Assembly: GCA_964436005.1 (NCBI GenBank)
Contig: CAYTBK010000046.1
Span: 1 to 28,223 of the forward strand
From: JAGNHB01 sp964436005
GTDB taxonomy: Bacteria > Acidobacteriota > JAAYUB01
Length of the DNA: 28,223 bases
Direction: 5' to 3'
Below the pieces are notes generated by a model that saw only the letters and a program-made list of their open reading frames with translations, did no database searches and was not told the origin of the DNA. Position 1 is the stretch's first letter. Each line of letters begins with the position of its first letter. The position numbers and the translations under genes were made by a program. Below are positions 15,267 to 22,676 of the stretch, piece after piece.

Positions 15267-16627
15267 GACCCGAAGCGCCCCTCACCGACGACGACCTCTA
15301 CCCGGGGCTCACCCCGGCCGGCCGCCGCATGCTCGAATTCATGCGCGAGCACCCCGCCGCTCCCGTCTACCGCAACCGGAGCGGCCACCGCCTGCTGCCG
15401 GACGAGGTGGAGCGCCTGTGCGAGGCCGAGCGCGAGGTGGCCACGGCGGCCGTCGGCTGGCCGGAAGGCGGCGAACCGGACTGGTTGGGGGACTTCCTCG
15501 CCCACTGCGCCGCGGCGGTTCCGTTCTACCGCCGCTACGCCGCCGGGACACGGGACTTCGCCGATCTCCCCCCCGTCTCGCGGGCCGACCTCAGCCGCGA
15601 CGTGGCCGCCTTCGTCCCCGACGGCCTCCCCCTGGACCGCCTCATCAACTTCCGCACCAGCGGCACCACCGGCCACCCGCTGCTCGTCCCCTCGCACCCG
15701 ACGGTGGCGGCCCGCTACGCCGCCTTCCACCGCCGCGCCCTGGCCCGCTACGGGATCGAACCCACGCCCGGCCCCGGCCGGGTGGGAGTCGTGCTGGTGG
15801 GCTTTCAGCGCAACTGCTTCACCTACGTCTCCGTCAACCCCACCCTGGGGGAATCGGGGCTGGCCAAGATCAACCTCCACCCCGGCGACTGGCGCGACCC
15901 CGCCGACCGGTCCCGGTACCTCGACTCCCTGGCCCCCGAGTTCTACACCGGCGACCCCATCTCGCTGCCCGCGCTGGCCGAGCTGCCCCTGGCCACCCGG
16001 CCCCGGGCGCTGCTCTCCACCTCCATGGCGCTGGGGCCCGCCCTCCGGCAGAGGCTGGAGGAGCGCTTCGGGTGCCCGGTCCTCGACGTCTACTCCCTGA
16101 ACGAGGCCGGGCCGGTGGCCGCCGCCCTGCCCGGCGGCGAGGGCCTGGAACTTCTCCAGCCCCGCCTCTTCGTGGAGATCCTCGACGACGCCGGCCGCCG
16201 CCTGCCCCCCGGGCAGCGCGGGGAAGTGGCCCTCACCGGCGGCTTCAACCCCTGGCTGCCCCTGCTGCGCTACCGCACGGGCGACTTCGCCCGCCTGGCG
16301 TTCCGGGGCCAGGCCCCGCCCCTCCTGCTGGACCTGGCCGGGCGCCCCCCCGTGCGCTTCCGGACCATGGCCGGCGAGTGGGTCAACAACCTGGAGGTGA
16401 CCCACGCCCTGGACCGCTTCGCCCTGCCCCAGTACGCCCTGCACCAGGACGCGGCGGGCGCCCTGGCGCTCACCGTCATGGGCGCGCCCCTGGCCGGCCT
16501 CGACGAAGTGACAAACGCGCTGAACGAGCTCTTCGGCGCCGGCCAGCCCCTGAGCGCCCGGCGCGCGGACGGTTCCGAAGGCAAGGTGGTGCAGTACACC
16601 TCGGACCTGGCGGGCGCGCTGCCATGA
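15263..16627 (+). CDS. PaaK/CapK-like adenylate-forming enzyme (AMP-binding superfamily)
   Basis: A 454-residue ANL-superfamily protein close in layout to phenylacetate-CoA ligase, CapK and coenzyme F390 synthetase. Visible motifs are the ATP loop TSGTTGHP (132-139), YSLNEAG (277-283, the A5 position), YRTGD (337-341, aspartate for the ribose), GRPPVRF (360-366, hinge A8-like) and a C-terminal GSEGKV (K441, possible catalytic lysine). Such enzymes activate a carboxylate as an acyl-AMP and often pass it to CoA; here the substrate is unknown. The first 125 residues include a helical lead-in as in PaaK. Starts and stops overlap both neighbours (ATGA at 15263 and at 16624), so it is produced together with the NAD-salvage proteins. 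Confidence 0.88.
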   Translation: MRPEAPLTDDDLYPGLTPAGRRMLEFMREHPAAPVYRNRSGHRLLPDEVERLCEAEREVATAAVGWPEGGEPDWLGDFLAHCAAAVPFYRRYAAGTRDFADLPPVSRADLSRDVAAFVPDGLPLDRLINFRTSGTTGHPLLVPSHPTVAARYAAFHRRALARYGIEPTPGPGRVGVVLVGFQRNCFTYVSVNPTLGESGLAKINLHPGDWRDPADRSRYLDSLAPEFYTGDPISLPALAELPLATRPRALLSTSMALGPALRQRLEERFGCPVLDVYSLNEAGPVAAALPGGEGLELLQPRLFVEILDDAGRRLPPGQRGEVALTGGFNPWLPLLRYRTGDFARLAFRGQAPPLLLDLAGRPPVRFRTMAGEWVNNLEVTHALDRFALPQYALHQDAAGALALTVMGAPLAGLDEVTNALNELFGAGQPLSARRADGSEGKVVQYTSDLAGALP

Positions 16628-17319
16628 CCCTCCTGCTGGAGATCGCCGCCAACGCCCTGAACACCGCCTGCATCGGCCTGGCGGGCCGCAACAGCCTGCA
16701 CACCTGGTGGACGGGCATCGCCGGCGGCGCCGCCTTCGCCGTCCTCTTCTTCCTGGCCCGGCTCTATGCCGACGTCACCCTGCAGCTGTTCTTCATCGTC
16801 ACCGGCATCACCGGCTGGTGGCGCTGGCTGCACGGGGGCCGGGAGGGCCGGCCGCTCCCCGTCACCCGCACCCCCCTCCGGAACGCCCTCGGCCTCGCCG
16901 TGGGCGGCGTGGCCGTGGCCGCCGGCTACGGCTGGCTGCTGCACCGCTTCACGGACGCCTACGCCCCCTTCGTGGACTCCCTGGTGCTCTCCTTCAGCGT
17001 CCTGGGGCAGTTCCTGCTCGTGGGCCGGCGGCTGGAGAACTGGCCCTGCTGGCTCTTCGTCAACACCCTGTCGGTGCCGCTGTACGCCAGCCGCGGGCTC
17101 TACCTCACCGCCGCCCTCTACGCCGCCTACTGGGTCAACGCCGTGGTGGCCTGGCGCCACTGGCGGCGGCTGGCGGCCCCGCCGTCCGGGGAAGGCGCCC
17201 GGACCGCCGGCATCCGGAGGACCGCCGGCATCAGGGGGACCGCCGGCATCCTGCCGGCCCCCTCTTTGGAACCCCCGCCCGAATCCGGCGGTTCGTTTCC
17301 GGGGGCCCGCCATGCCTGA
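16624..17319 (+). CDS. pnuC: PnuC-type nicotinamide riboside transporter
   Basis: A 231-residue inner-membrane protein with about seven hydrophobic helices and PnuC hallmarks: NSLHTWWTGI and ITGWWRWLHG early, and the NWPCWLFVNTLSVPLYASRG region (about 138-157). PnuC carries nicotinamide riboside by facilitated diffusion, and the kinase encoded next traps it as NMN. The start overlaps the previous stop (ATGA), and the end overlaps nadR by 8 bases. The C-terminal 45 residues beyond WRHWRRLAAPP are not part of the family: they contain a tandem RTAGIR-type repeat encoded by three 18-base GCCGGC repeat units, followed by a proline-rich tail. This looks like an intergenic repeat that entered the gene. 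The transporter core appears intact. Confidence 0.92.
   Translation: MTLLLEIAANALNTACIGLAGRNSLHTWWTGIAGGAAFAVLFFLARLYADVTLQLFFIVTGITGWWRWLHGGREGRPLPVTRTPLRNALGLAVGGVAVAAGYGWLLHRFTDAYAPFVDSLVLSFSVLGQFLLVGRRLENWPCWLFVNTLSVPLYASRGLYLTAALYAAYWVNAVVAWRHWRRLAAPPSGEGARTAGIRRTAGIRGTAGILPAPSLEPPPESGGSFPGARHA
17201..17257. repeat. 18-base tandem GCCGGC repeats inside the 3' end of pnuC
   Basis: GGACCGCCGGCATC occurs at 17201, 17219 and 17237, a strict 18-base period, and the last copy continues into a GCCGGCATCCTGCCGGC hairpin. The core is the same as that of the intergenic repeats at 4121-4140 and 7386-7406. Being a multiple of three, it keeps pnuC in frame. Confidence 0.85.
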
Positions 17320-18364
17320 ACGCTTCGCCCGCGGCCTGGTGGTGGGCAAGTTCTCGCCCCTCCACCGGGGCCACGAAATGCTCATCCGCACCGCCCGGGA
17401 CCGCTGCCGCGAACTGTGCCTCATCAGCTGGGCCACCCCGGAAAGGCCGGGCTGCGAGGCCGCCGCCCGGGACGCCTGGCTGGCCGGGCTGTTCCCGGAC
17501 GTGCGCCGCCTGGTCCTCGACGAGGCCCGCCTGGCCGCCCTGCCCCTGGCCCGCCGGTGGCCGCGCCTTCCCCGCGACGGGGAACCGGAGGACCGCCACC
17601 GCCGGTTCTGCGCCGACCTCTGCCTGGCCGAGCTCGGCGGCCCCGTGGACGCCGTCTTCACCAGCGAGGGCTACGGGGACGGCTTCGCCGAGGTCCTCAC
17701 CCGCCGTTTCCGGGAACACGACCCCGCGGCTTCGCCGGTGCGGCACGTCTGCGTGGACCGGGAGAGGCATCGGGTTCCCGTCTCTGCGTCCACCGTCATT
17801 GCAAACGTGCATTCTTCCAGGAAATGGCTCTCCGGCGTCGTCTACGCCTCCTTCGTGGAGCGGGTCTGCCTGCTGGGCGCCGAGTGCACCGGCAAGACCA
17901 CGCTGGCGGCGGCGCTGGCGGAGCGGCTGGGCGCGGAGATGGTCCCGGAGTACGGACGCACGCGGTGGGAGGAGAAGGCCGGCCGCCTGGCGTTCGAGGA
18001 CCTCCTGGCCATCGGGCGGCGCCAGGAGGAGATGGAGGAAGCGGCCGCCCGCCGCTCGGGCCGGTTCCTGGTCTGCGACACCTCTCCCCTCACCACCCTC
18101 TTCTACAGCCTGGCCCTCTTCGGGCGGTCCGACCCCGGCCTGGAGGCGCTCTCCCGCCGCCGCTACCGGCACGTGTTCCTCTGCCTGCCGGATTTCGGCT
18201 TCGTCCAGGACGGGACCCGCCAGGACACCGCCTTCCAGGAGCGCCAGCACGCCTGGTACCTGCAGCAGTTCCAGGAGCGGGTCATCCCGTTCCACCCCCT
18301 GGCCGGCCCCCTGCCCCGGCGCCTGGCCCAGGCGGAGCGGGCCCTGGGCCTGCCCTCCGCCTGA
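17312..18364 (+). CDS. nadR: NadR-type nicotinamide riboside kinase / NMN adenylyltransferase
   Basis: A 350-residue bifunctional enzyme. Residues 8-170 form a nucleotidyltransferase domain with GKFSPLHRGH (12-21, the HxGH signature) and VPVSASTV (156-163) at the ISxT position, transferring AMP to NMN to give NAD. Residues 183-345 form a ribosylnicotinamide kinase with Walker A GAECTGKTT (189-197), VPEYGR (211-216) and CDTSPLTT (255-262). It lacks the N-terminal helix-turn-helix of E. coli NadR, so it should not be a repressor. The ATG at 17312 lies within the end of pnuC (8-base overlap), and together they form the nicotinamide riboside uptake route. The gene is last in the operon; no clear terminator follows. 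Confidence 0.93.
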   Translation: MPERFARGLVVGKFSPLHRGHEMLIRTARDRCRELCLISWATPERPGCEAAARDAWLAGLFPDVRRLVLDEARLAALPLARRWPRLPRDGEPEDRHRRFCADLCLAELGGPVDAVFTSEGYGDGFAEVLTRRFREHDPAASPVRHVCVDRERHRVPVSASTVIANVHSSRKWLSGVVYASFVERVCLLGAECTGKTTLAAALAERLGAEMVPEYGRTRWEEKAGRLAFEDLLAIGRRQEEMEEAAARRSGRFLVCDTSPLTTLFYSLALFGRSDPGLEALSRRRYRHVFLCLPDFGFVQDGTRQDTAFQERQHAWYLQQFQERVIPFHPLAGPLPRRLAQAERALGLPSA

Positions 18365-18710
18365 GCGCCGCTTTGACCGCGCCGACGCCCGCCCGCAGCG
18401 CATGGAGGTCCATAGCCCGAACGTTTTTCACGCCGCATTTTTGCCCATAGGGCATCAAGCCCTTTCGGAACAGAATATTACAGCGGATCATCATCTGGAG
18501 GGAATCCATGGCCCTCGGGATAGCACCGGTCGGGCGGAGCGGCGCGTCCTCGGCCAGGGGAACGTCTCCGCGTTCGGCGCTCCGGGGGCCTCCGCGCCGC
18601 ACTCCCGGGGCGGTTGACACGCGACGGCGGCTTGTGGGCCCTCCGGCCCGATTTCTGTTGATTTTCCCAGCCTTCCGGGCTATGTGGGCAGGCAAACACG
18701 GAGGCACATC
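18365..18710. other. Gene-free gap with composite repeat
   Basis: An AT-richer patch (18420-18480), the second copy of the composite repeat (18533-18615), a small GGGCC-CTCC-GGCCC hairpin (18636-18649) followed by a T-rich stretch, and the SD of the next gene. A TTGACA at 18614-18619 has no matching -10 box. No credible coding frame. Confidence 0.55.
18533..18615. repeat. Composite intergenic repeat, copy 2
   Basis: Shares three ordered blocks with 4273-4393: GGCGGAGCGGCGCG, GAACGTCTCCGCGTTCGG (preceded here by an extra G) and CCGCACTCCCGGGGCGG. It lacks the ~35-base internal insertion of the other copy. Same orientation on the plus strand. Confidence 0.7.
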
Positions 18711-18923
18711 ATGGTGCAGATCGAAAAAATGCTGGAAGAGGAGCGCCGCGAGACCATCGTGGAACTGAGCACCCTGCTCGCCGTGGTCCAGGAAATGGGC
18801 CAGCGGCTGGCCAACGAGACGCACGGGGATTCCTTCTACCTGGTGGAGGAGTTGAACGAAATCCTCCACCAGGCCCGCCTGGCCATGAAAAGGATCAAGT
18901 CGGCCCAACGGAAGGGGGACTAG
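18711..18923 (+). CDS. Small helical protein, 70 residues
   Basis: Family not recognised. It is an all-helical charged protein (EKMLEEERRETIVELSTLL, then YLVEELNEILHQARLAMKRI) with leucine spacing suiting a helical hairpin. There is no signal peptide. The ATG at 18711 has GGAGG six bases upstream and is preferred over the in-frame ATG at 18684, which lacks an SD. It ends at an amber codon, after which the same frame runs 17 further sense codons with strong G/C third-position bias to a TAA at 18975. No function can be given; the gene stands alone between repeats and a convergent QueG-like gene. Confidence 0.7.
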   Translation: MVQIEKMLEEERRETIVELSTLLAVVQEMGQRLANETHGDSFYLVEELNEILHQARLAMKRIKSAQRKGD

Positions 18924-18977
18924 CGCGAAAACCTTCCCGACGACGGCGTGGTCGAGATCCCCCCCGTGACCAAGTAA
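18924..18977 (+). other. In-frame 17-codon tail after the amber stop
   Basis: Continuing the frame past TAG (18921-18923) gives RENLPDDGVVEIPPVTK and then TAA. Fifteen of the 17 codons end in G or C, and the composition looks like a genuine acidic protein tail. It could be the remnant of a longer ancestral C-terminus or a readthrough extension. Confidence 0.35.
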
Positions 18978-19044
18978 GGCCGCCCCTCCAAAGGGGTTGC
19001 CCGGACGCTCACCCCGCCCCCCGCGGGCCGCGGGCGCAGGAGGC

Positions 19045-20118
19045 CTACGCTTCGCCGAGCGCCAGCTCGATCTCCTCCCGAACGGCGGCCTCCGTCTCGT
19101 TCTCCCGGGCCGCGGCCAGCAGGGCGCGCGCCCGGTCTCCCCCGATCTTCCCCAGGGACCAGGCCGAGTAGGCGCGCAGCTGGGCCTTCCGGTGGCGCAG
19201 GGTTGTTCCCAGGGCCTCCACGGCGGCCGGGTCGCCCAGGTTGCCCAGGGCGATGACGGCGTTCCCCCGCATGGCCTCCACGCCCGCCTCCATAGCGAAG
19301 GCCGGCATGATGGTGCGGAAGTGGGCCTCGTCGGCGGACAGCAGCGGGATCAGGTCCGGGCTGTCGTCGGCCGGGTCGATGGGCACGGGGTAGCTTTCCC
19401 GGGGCCGGACGCCCCGGCTTTTCGGGCAGGCCAGCAGGCACTCGCCGCACCCGAACATCCGGTTCTCCTGCTTCTCGCGCAGGGCCCGCGGGGCGGGGTA
19501 TCCCCACAGCCAGGTGGTGATGCACCTGGCCATGTTCACCCGGTAGGGGCCGGTGATGGCCCCGGTGGGGCAGGCCCTGGCGCAGCACCGGCAGTTGGGC
19601 GGGCAGGGTCCGGGATCGAAGATCGGCTCCTCGTCCACGGCCAACGGGGCGTCGGTGACGAAACAGGAGAACATGACCCAGGAACCGAGCGACGGCGTGA
19701 GGACGACGGAATGCCGGCCGTAATGCCCCAGGCCGGCGCGCACCACGGCCGGCTTGATGGGGATGCGCGGCGCGGGGACCGACTGGAACCCCTTCTCCTG
19801 GAGAAAGCCGCCCACCGTGTCCTGGCAATGCCGGTCCATCTGCTGGAAGGCGCGGCTGCCGTACGGGGTGAAGCGCCCGCGCGGCGTCCCCGGCTCGGAA
19901 GGGCGCAACCGCGGCTCGTAGGAGACGCAGAAGCCCGCCACCACCACGGCCCGGGCGCCCGGCAGCAGGTCCCGGGGCTGCACGTGCTTGTATTTCCTCG
20001 GCTTCGTCGGCAACGTTTCCGCCGAAGTGACGCCCACCATGTCGATGCCGGCCTCCCCCACCCGCTTCTTCAGTTCCTCGGTCAGCCGGCTCCGCTCGTC
20101 TTCCCTTCCCGCGCTCAT
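19045..20118 (-). CDS. QueG-like 4Fe-4S double-cluster protein with C-terminal HEAT repeats
   Basis: A 357-residue protein related to epoxyqueuosine reductase, the cobalamin-dependent last step of queuosine synthesis, and to reductive-dehalogenase-like proteins. The core motif AVVRAGLGHYGRHSVVLTP...GSW (124-147) matches the QueG pattern. Two clusters are visible: cysteines 172, 176, 178, 179 and 183 ending in CPTGAI, and C224/C227/C231 (CGECLLACPKS), with C199 between them. Residues 280-357 are HEAT-type repeats, as in QueG. It departs from canonical QueG in the region before the core (YGSRAFQQMDRHCQDT) and in an extra cysteine in cluster 1, so the substrate is uncertain. The start at 20118 has GGGAGGG three bases upstream; the frame's earlier part is not coding-like. 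Confidence 0.8.
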   Translation of the reverse strand: MSAGREDERSRLTEELKKRVGEAGIDMVGVTSAETLPTKPRKYKHVQPRDLLPGARAVVVAGFCVSYEPRLRPSEPGTPRGRFTPYGSRAFQQMDRHCQDTVGGFLQEKGFQSVPAPRIPIKPAVVRAGLGHYGRHSVVLTPSLGSWVMFSCFVTDAPLAVDEEPIFDPGPCPPNCRCCARACPTGAITGPYRVNMARCITTWLWGYPAPRALREKQENRMFGCGECLLACPKSRGVRPRESYPVPIDPADDSPDLIPLLSADEAHFRTIMPAFAMEAGVEAMRGNAVIALGNLGDPAAVEALGTTLRHRKAQLRAYSAWSLGKIGGDRARALLAAARENETEAAVREEIELALGEA

Positions 20119-20132
20119 CGTCCCTCCCCTTC

Positions 20133-20153
20133 GCCTGGCGCCAAGCGCCAGGC
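20133..20153 (-). promoter_or_regulatory. Leader hairpin just upstream of the QueG-like gene's SD
   Basis: The arms GCCTGGCGC and GCGCCAGGC are perfectly complementary with a CAA centre. In the minus-strand transcript the hairpin ends about two bases before the purine-rich SD (20122-20130). It could influence translation; it does not resemble a preQ1 riboswitch. Confidence 0.4.
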
Positions 20154-20298
20154 CCGGTGTGAATTCAAATTCCGCGGGCTTGAACCTGCCGGTCCGGGCC
20201 CGCGACGGAAGATTGATTGTACCGCCTGGCCGCGGCCCCGGTTTCAAAAATTCCGCCTTTCGGCGAGGGTCTCGCCCCGGCGCGCCGTCAATCGCCGG

Positions 20299-20326
20299 TT
20301 GACAGGCGACCAATTGCGCCTAGAAT
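20299..20326 (+). promoter_or_regulatory. Sigma-70-like promoter for the RluA-family gene
   Basis: TTGACA (20299-20304), a 16-base spacer and TAGAAT (20321-20326) give a near-consensus pair. Transcription would begin near 20333, leaving a leader of about 110 bases before the ATG at 20443. Confidence 0.65.
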
Positions 20327-20442
20327 CGGCCTTGTGCGGAATGCCGCCCACCGGCCGGCATTCCCGCCATCACCAGCGGGTATTCATTGTTCATGTCGCA
20401 CTGCATTCAACGCCCTCGCCCCGTTTTCCGGGAGTTCCGGCC

Positions 20443-21249
20443 ATGACCCGGCGCCCTGCCCCGCCGTCCGCCGAGGCCGCCCTGCTCTGGGACAACGGGC
20501 GCCTGGTGGCCCTGGCCAAGCCGCCCGGGGTCAGCCTGGCCACTTCGCGCCGCGACCCCTCGGGCGCCGTCGTCCGGCTGCTGGACGCCCTGCCGCCGGA
20601 AATCCACGAGAGTTACGGCCTGGCGCCGGACGGGCTCCTCCTCGTCCACCGGCTGGACGTCGGCACCTCCGGCGTCGTTTTGCTGGCGCGCGACGCCGAG
20701 GCCCACCGCTGCTGCGCCCAATTGCTCGCCGCCGGTCGCCTCAAGCGCGAATACCTGGCCCTCTGCTGGGGGCACCCCGCCCCCGCCGAAGGCGTCATCG
20801 ACCTCGCCCTGGGGCCCGACCGGAAGGACCGGCGCCGCATGCGCCCCGACCCGGACGGCCGGCCCGCCCGCACCTTCTACCGCGTCCTGGCGAAGGCCGC
20901 GCACGTCGCCCTGGTGGCCCTCGCCCCCGCCACGGGCCGCACCCACCAGCTCCGGGTGCACCTGGCCGCCGCCGGGCACCCCATCGTGGGCGACGACCTC
21001 TACGGGGGCCCCCGGCACCACGGCGTCCGCGACCCCCGGCTGCGCGCGGCCCTCGCGCCCGCCCACACCCTGCTCCACGCCGCCCGCCTGCACCTCCCGC
21101 CGACGCCGTGCTGCGAAGAGGTCATCCTCGCGGCGCCCCTCCCGGCCGCCTTCCGCACGGCCTGCCGGGCCATCGGCGCGGACCCGGACGGCGAGTGGAA
21201 CTGGCCGTCGCCGGGAACCCCGGCCCCGAAACGGCGTATCAGGCCCTGA
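20443..21249 (+). CDS. RluA-family RNA pseudouridine synthase
   Basis: A 268-residue protein with the RluA signature HRLDVGTSG (69-77), where D72 is the catalytic aspartate. The substrate loop RLKREYLALCWG (99-110) and GRTHQLRVHLAAAGHPIVGD (about 166-185) are also typical. It isomerises uridines in rRNA or tRNA; the site cannot be told from sequence. There is no N-terminal S4 RNA-binding domain, so it is a short form like RluA/TruC. The start at 20443 has GGGAG about eight bases upstream, and a near-consensus promoter lies about 120 bases upstream. The polysaccharide deacetylase gene follows after 23 bases, so the two may be co-transcribed. Confidence 0.92.
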   Translation: MTRRPAPPSAEAALLWDNGRLVALAKPPGVSLATSRRDPSGAVVRLLDALPPEIHESYGLAPDGLLLVHRLDVGTSGVVLLARDAEAHRCCAQLLAAGRLKREYLALCWGHPAPAEGVIDLALGPDRKDRRRMRPDPDGRPARTFYRVLAKAAHVALVALAPATGRTHQLRVHLAAAGHPIVGDDLYGGPRHHGVRDPRLRAALAPAHTLLHAARLHLPPTPCCEEVILAAPLPAAFRTACRAIGADPDGEWNWPSPGTPAPKRRIRP

Positions 21250-21272
21250 CATCAACAGGAATGGAGGGTTTC

Positions 21273-22277
21273 ATGAACACGGCAACAACCAGAATATTCC
21301 GGCGGGGCGCCTCCGTTTTGGCCCTGCTGGCGCTGCTGGCGGCCGGCACGGCCCTGGCCGGCCCGGCGAACGGGACGACCGGAACCGGGGCCGTCCGCAC
21401 CATGGCCGTCACCGTGGACGACCTGGTGGGCGTGAGCGTCGCCGGCGGGCGCCCGGAGGACTTCCGCGCGGCCGCGGAGAAGCTCGTGGGCAAGCTGCGC
21501 GAGGCCGGCGTGCCGGCGGTGGGCTTCGTCAACATGGCCAAAGTGTACGTCGAAGACAAGGAATCCCCCGAGATGGCCGCCCTGCTGGACCTCTGGCTGG
21601 ACGCCGGGATGGAGCTGGGCAACCACACCTTCGCCCACGCCGACCTCCACCTGACCACCCCGGAGGCCTTCGAAGCCGAAATCGTGGTCGGCGAGGCGGG
21701 CCTGCGCGAGCGCGTCGCCGCGCACGGCGGGCAGCTGCGCTACTTCCGCCACCCCTGCCTGCACACCGGGCGCAGCCTGGAGGTCCGGCAGCGGGTGAAC
21801 CAATTCCTGGCGGAGCGCGGCTACACCGTCGCCGCCGTGACCGTCGACAACGGGGAGTGGATCTGCGCCGCCGCCTACCGCTGCTGCCTGAACCAGGGCG
21901 ACTGGGCCGCCGCCCGCCGCCTCGAGGACGAGTACATCGACTACATGCTGCGCAAGGTCGCCTACTTCGAGGGCCAGTCCCGCCAGCTGTTCGACCGCGA
22001 GATCCCCCAGGTGCTGCTCTGCCACGCCAACTCGCTCAACGCCGCCTGCCTGGACCGGCTCCTGGCCGCCCTGCGCGGGCGCGGCTACCGCTTCGTGCCC
22101 CTGGGGGAGGCGCTGGCCGACCCGGCGTACGCCTCGCCGGACACCTTCACCGGCCGCGGCGGCATCTCCTGGCTGCACCGCTGGGCCTTCGCCCGGGGTG
22201 TGGGGAAGGACTTCTTCGACGGGGAGCCGCTGGTGCCCGAGTGGATGTGCCGGATCGCGGGGATCGAGTCCGAATGA
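21273..22277 (+). CDS. Exported polysaccharide deacetylase (NodB-like)
   Basis: A 334-residue protein with a signal peptide (about 1-30, RRGASVLALLALLAAGTALAG). The NodB-type carbohydrate esterase 4 domain shows motif 1 TVDD (D49/D50), motif 2 NHTFAH (H118, H122, metal ligands) and motif 3 RHPCLHTG (159-166). CHANS near residue 251 takes the place of the usual C-terminal histidine motif. These enzymes remove N- or O-acetyl groups from chitin-like or peptidoglycan sugars at the envelope. The proline/cysteine in motif 3 (HPCLHT rather than the common RPPY) makes the substrate uncertain. The start at 21273 is preferred over 21261 because GGAGGG lies directly before it. It converges with a toxin gene 42 bases beyond its stop. 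Confidence 0.88.
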   Translation: MNTATTRIFRRGASVLALLALLAAGTALAGPANGTTGTGAVRTMAVTVDDLVGVSVAGGRPEDFRAAAEKLVGKLREAGVPAVGFVNMAKVYVEDKESPEMAALLDLWLDAGMELGNHTFAHADLHLTTPEAFEAEIVVGEAGLRERVAAHGGQLRYFRHPCLHTGRSLEVRQRVNQFLAERGYTVAAVTVDNGEWICAAAYRCCLNQGDWAAARRLEDEYIDYMLRKVAYFEGQSRQLFDREIPQVLLCHANSLNAACLDRLLAALRGRGYRFVPLGEALADPAYASPDTFTGRGGISWLHRWAFARGVGKDFFDGEPLVPEWMCRIAGIESE

Positions 22278-22319
22278 CGGGACGACCGAGGGGCGACAGT
22301 AAGGAAGGACGGGCCGGGA

Positions 22320-22676
22320 TCAGGTCCTGCGCCGGATGTCCACCGCGGCCAACAGCGCATTTTCGACCTGCTCGAGAAGGAAGCCGGAAAGCAGGCCGAT
22401 CTTCCCGGTAAGCTTGCCGCGATCCAGGGTGGTGACCTGGTGGCACAGCGCGCAGCTGTCGACGAGCAACCCCGCCGTGCCGGGCGGCAGGGCCACCACC
22501 GTCGGCCCGCGGCGGGCCTGGGCGGATGAAGACGAAACCGGCACCACGATGACGGACCGCCATCCTGGCGACTCGTTGAAAGCGTCGTGGGACATGACGA
22601 TGACCGGGCGCCGCCCCCCCTGCTCCGAACCGGAACGGGGAGCCAGGTCAGCCCAGTGGACTTCGCCTCTTCTCAT
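22320..22676 (-). CDS. MazF/PemK-family endoribonuclease toxin
   Basis: A 118-residue protein with the MazF layout: RRGEVHWADLAPRSGSEQGG at the start, RRPVIVMSHDAFN, VIVVPVSSS, LPPGTAGLLVDSCALCHQ, and a C-terminal IGLLSGFLLEQVENALLAAV helix. MazF toxins cleave mRNA at short sequences and are held inactive by an antitoxin. The start overlaps the antitoxin stop by 4 bases, so the pair is one transcript. It has two cysteines (SCALC), which are less usual. All main family blocks are present, so it looks intact. Confidence 0.92.
   Translation of the reverse strand: MRRGEVHWADLAPRSGSEQGGRRPVIVMSHDAFNESPGWRSVIVVPVSSSSAQARRGPTVVALPPGTAGLLVDSCALCHQVTTLDRGKLTGKIGLLSGFLLEQVENALLAAVDIRRRT

Larger units (their letters stand above)
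20119..20442. other. Divergent regulatory gap between the QueG-like and RluA genes
   Basis: Holds the RluA promoter (20299-20326), a minus-strand TACAAT box (20216-20221) about 100 bases before the QueG-like start, and a 9-base-arm hairpin in that gene's leader (20133-20153). No coding frame is credible in this interval. Confidence 0.6.

Noticed and set aside
17201..17257. Short regularly spaced repeats as a CRISPR array
   Set aside because: The period is 18 bases with 4-base spacers, in frame within pnuC; it belongs to the GCCGGC palindrome family.
18614..18619. TTGACA box before the 70-residue gene
   Set aside because: No -10 hexamer at 15-19 bases; it is probably a chance end of the composite repeat.
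20119..20313. 65-residue N-terminal extension of the QueG-like protein
   Set aside because: Contains the leader hairpin and SD, has non-coding composition, and the ATG at 20118 has a strong SD.
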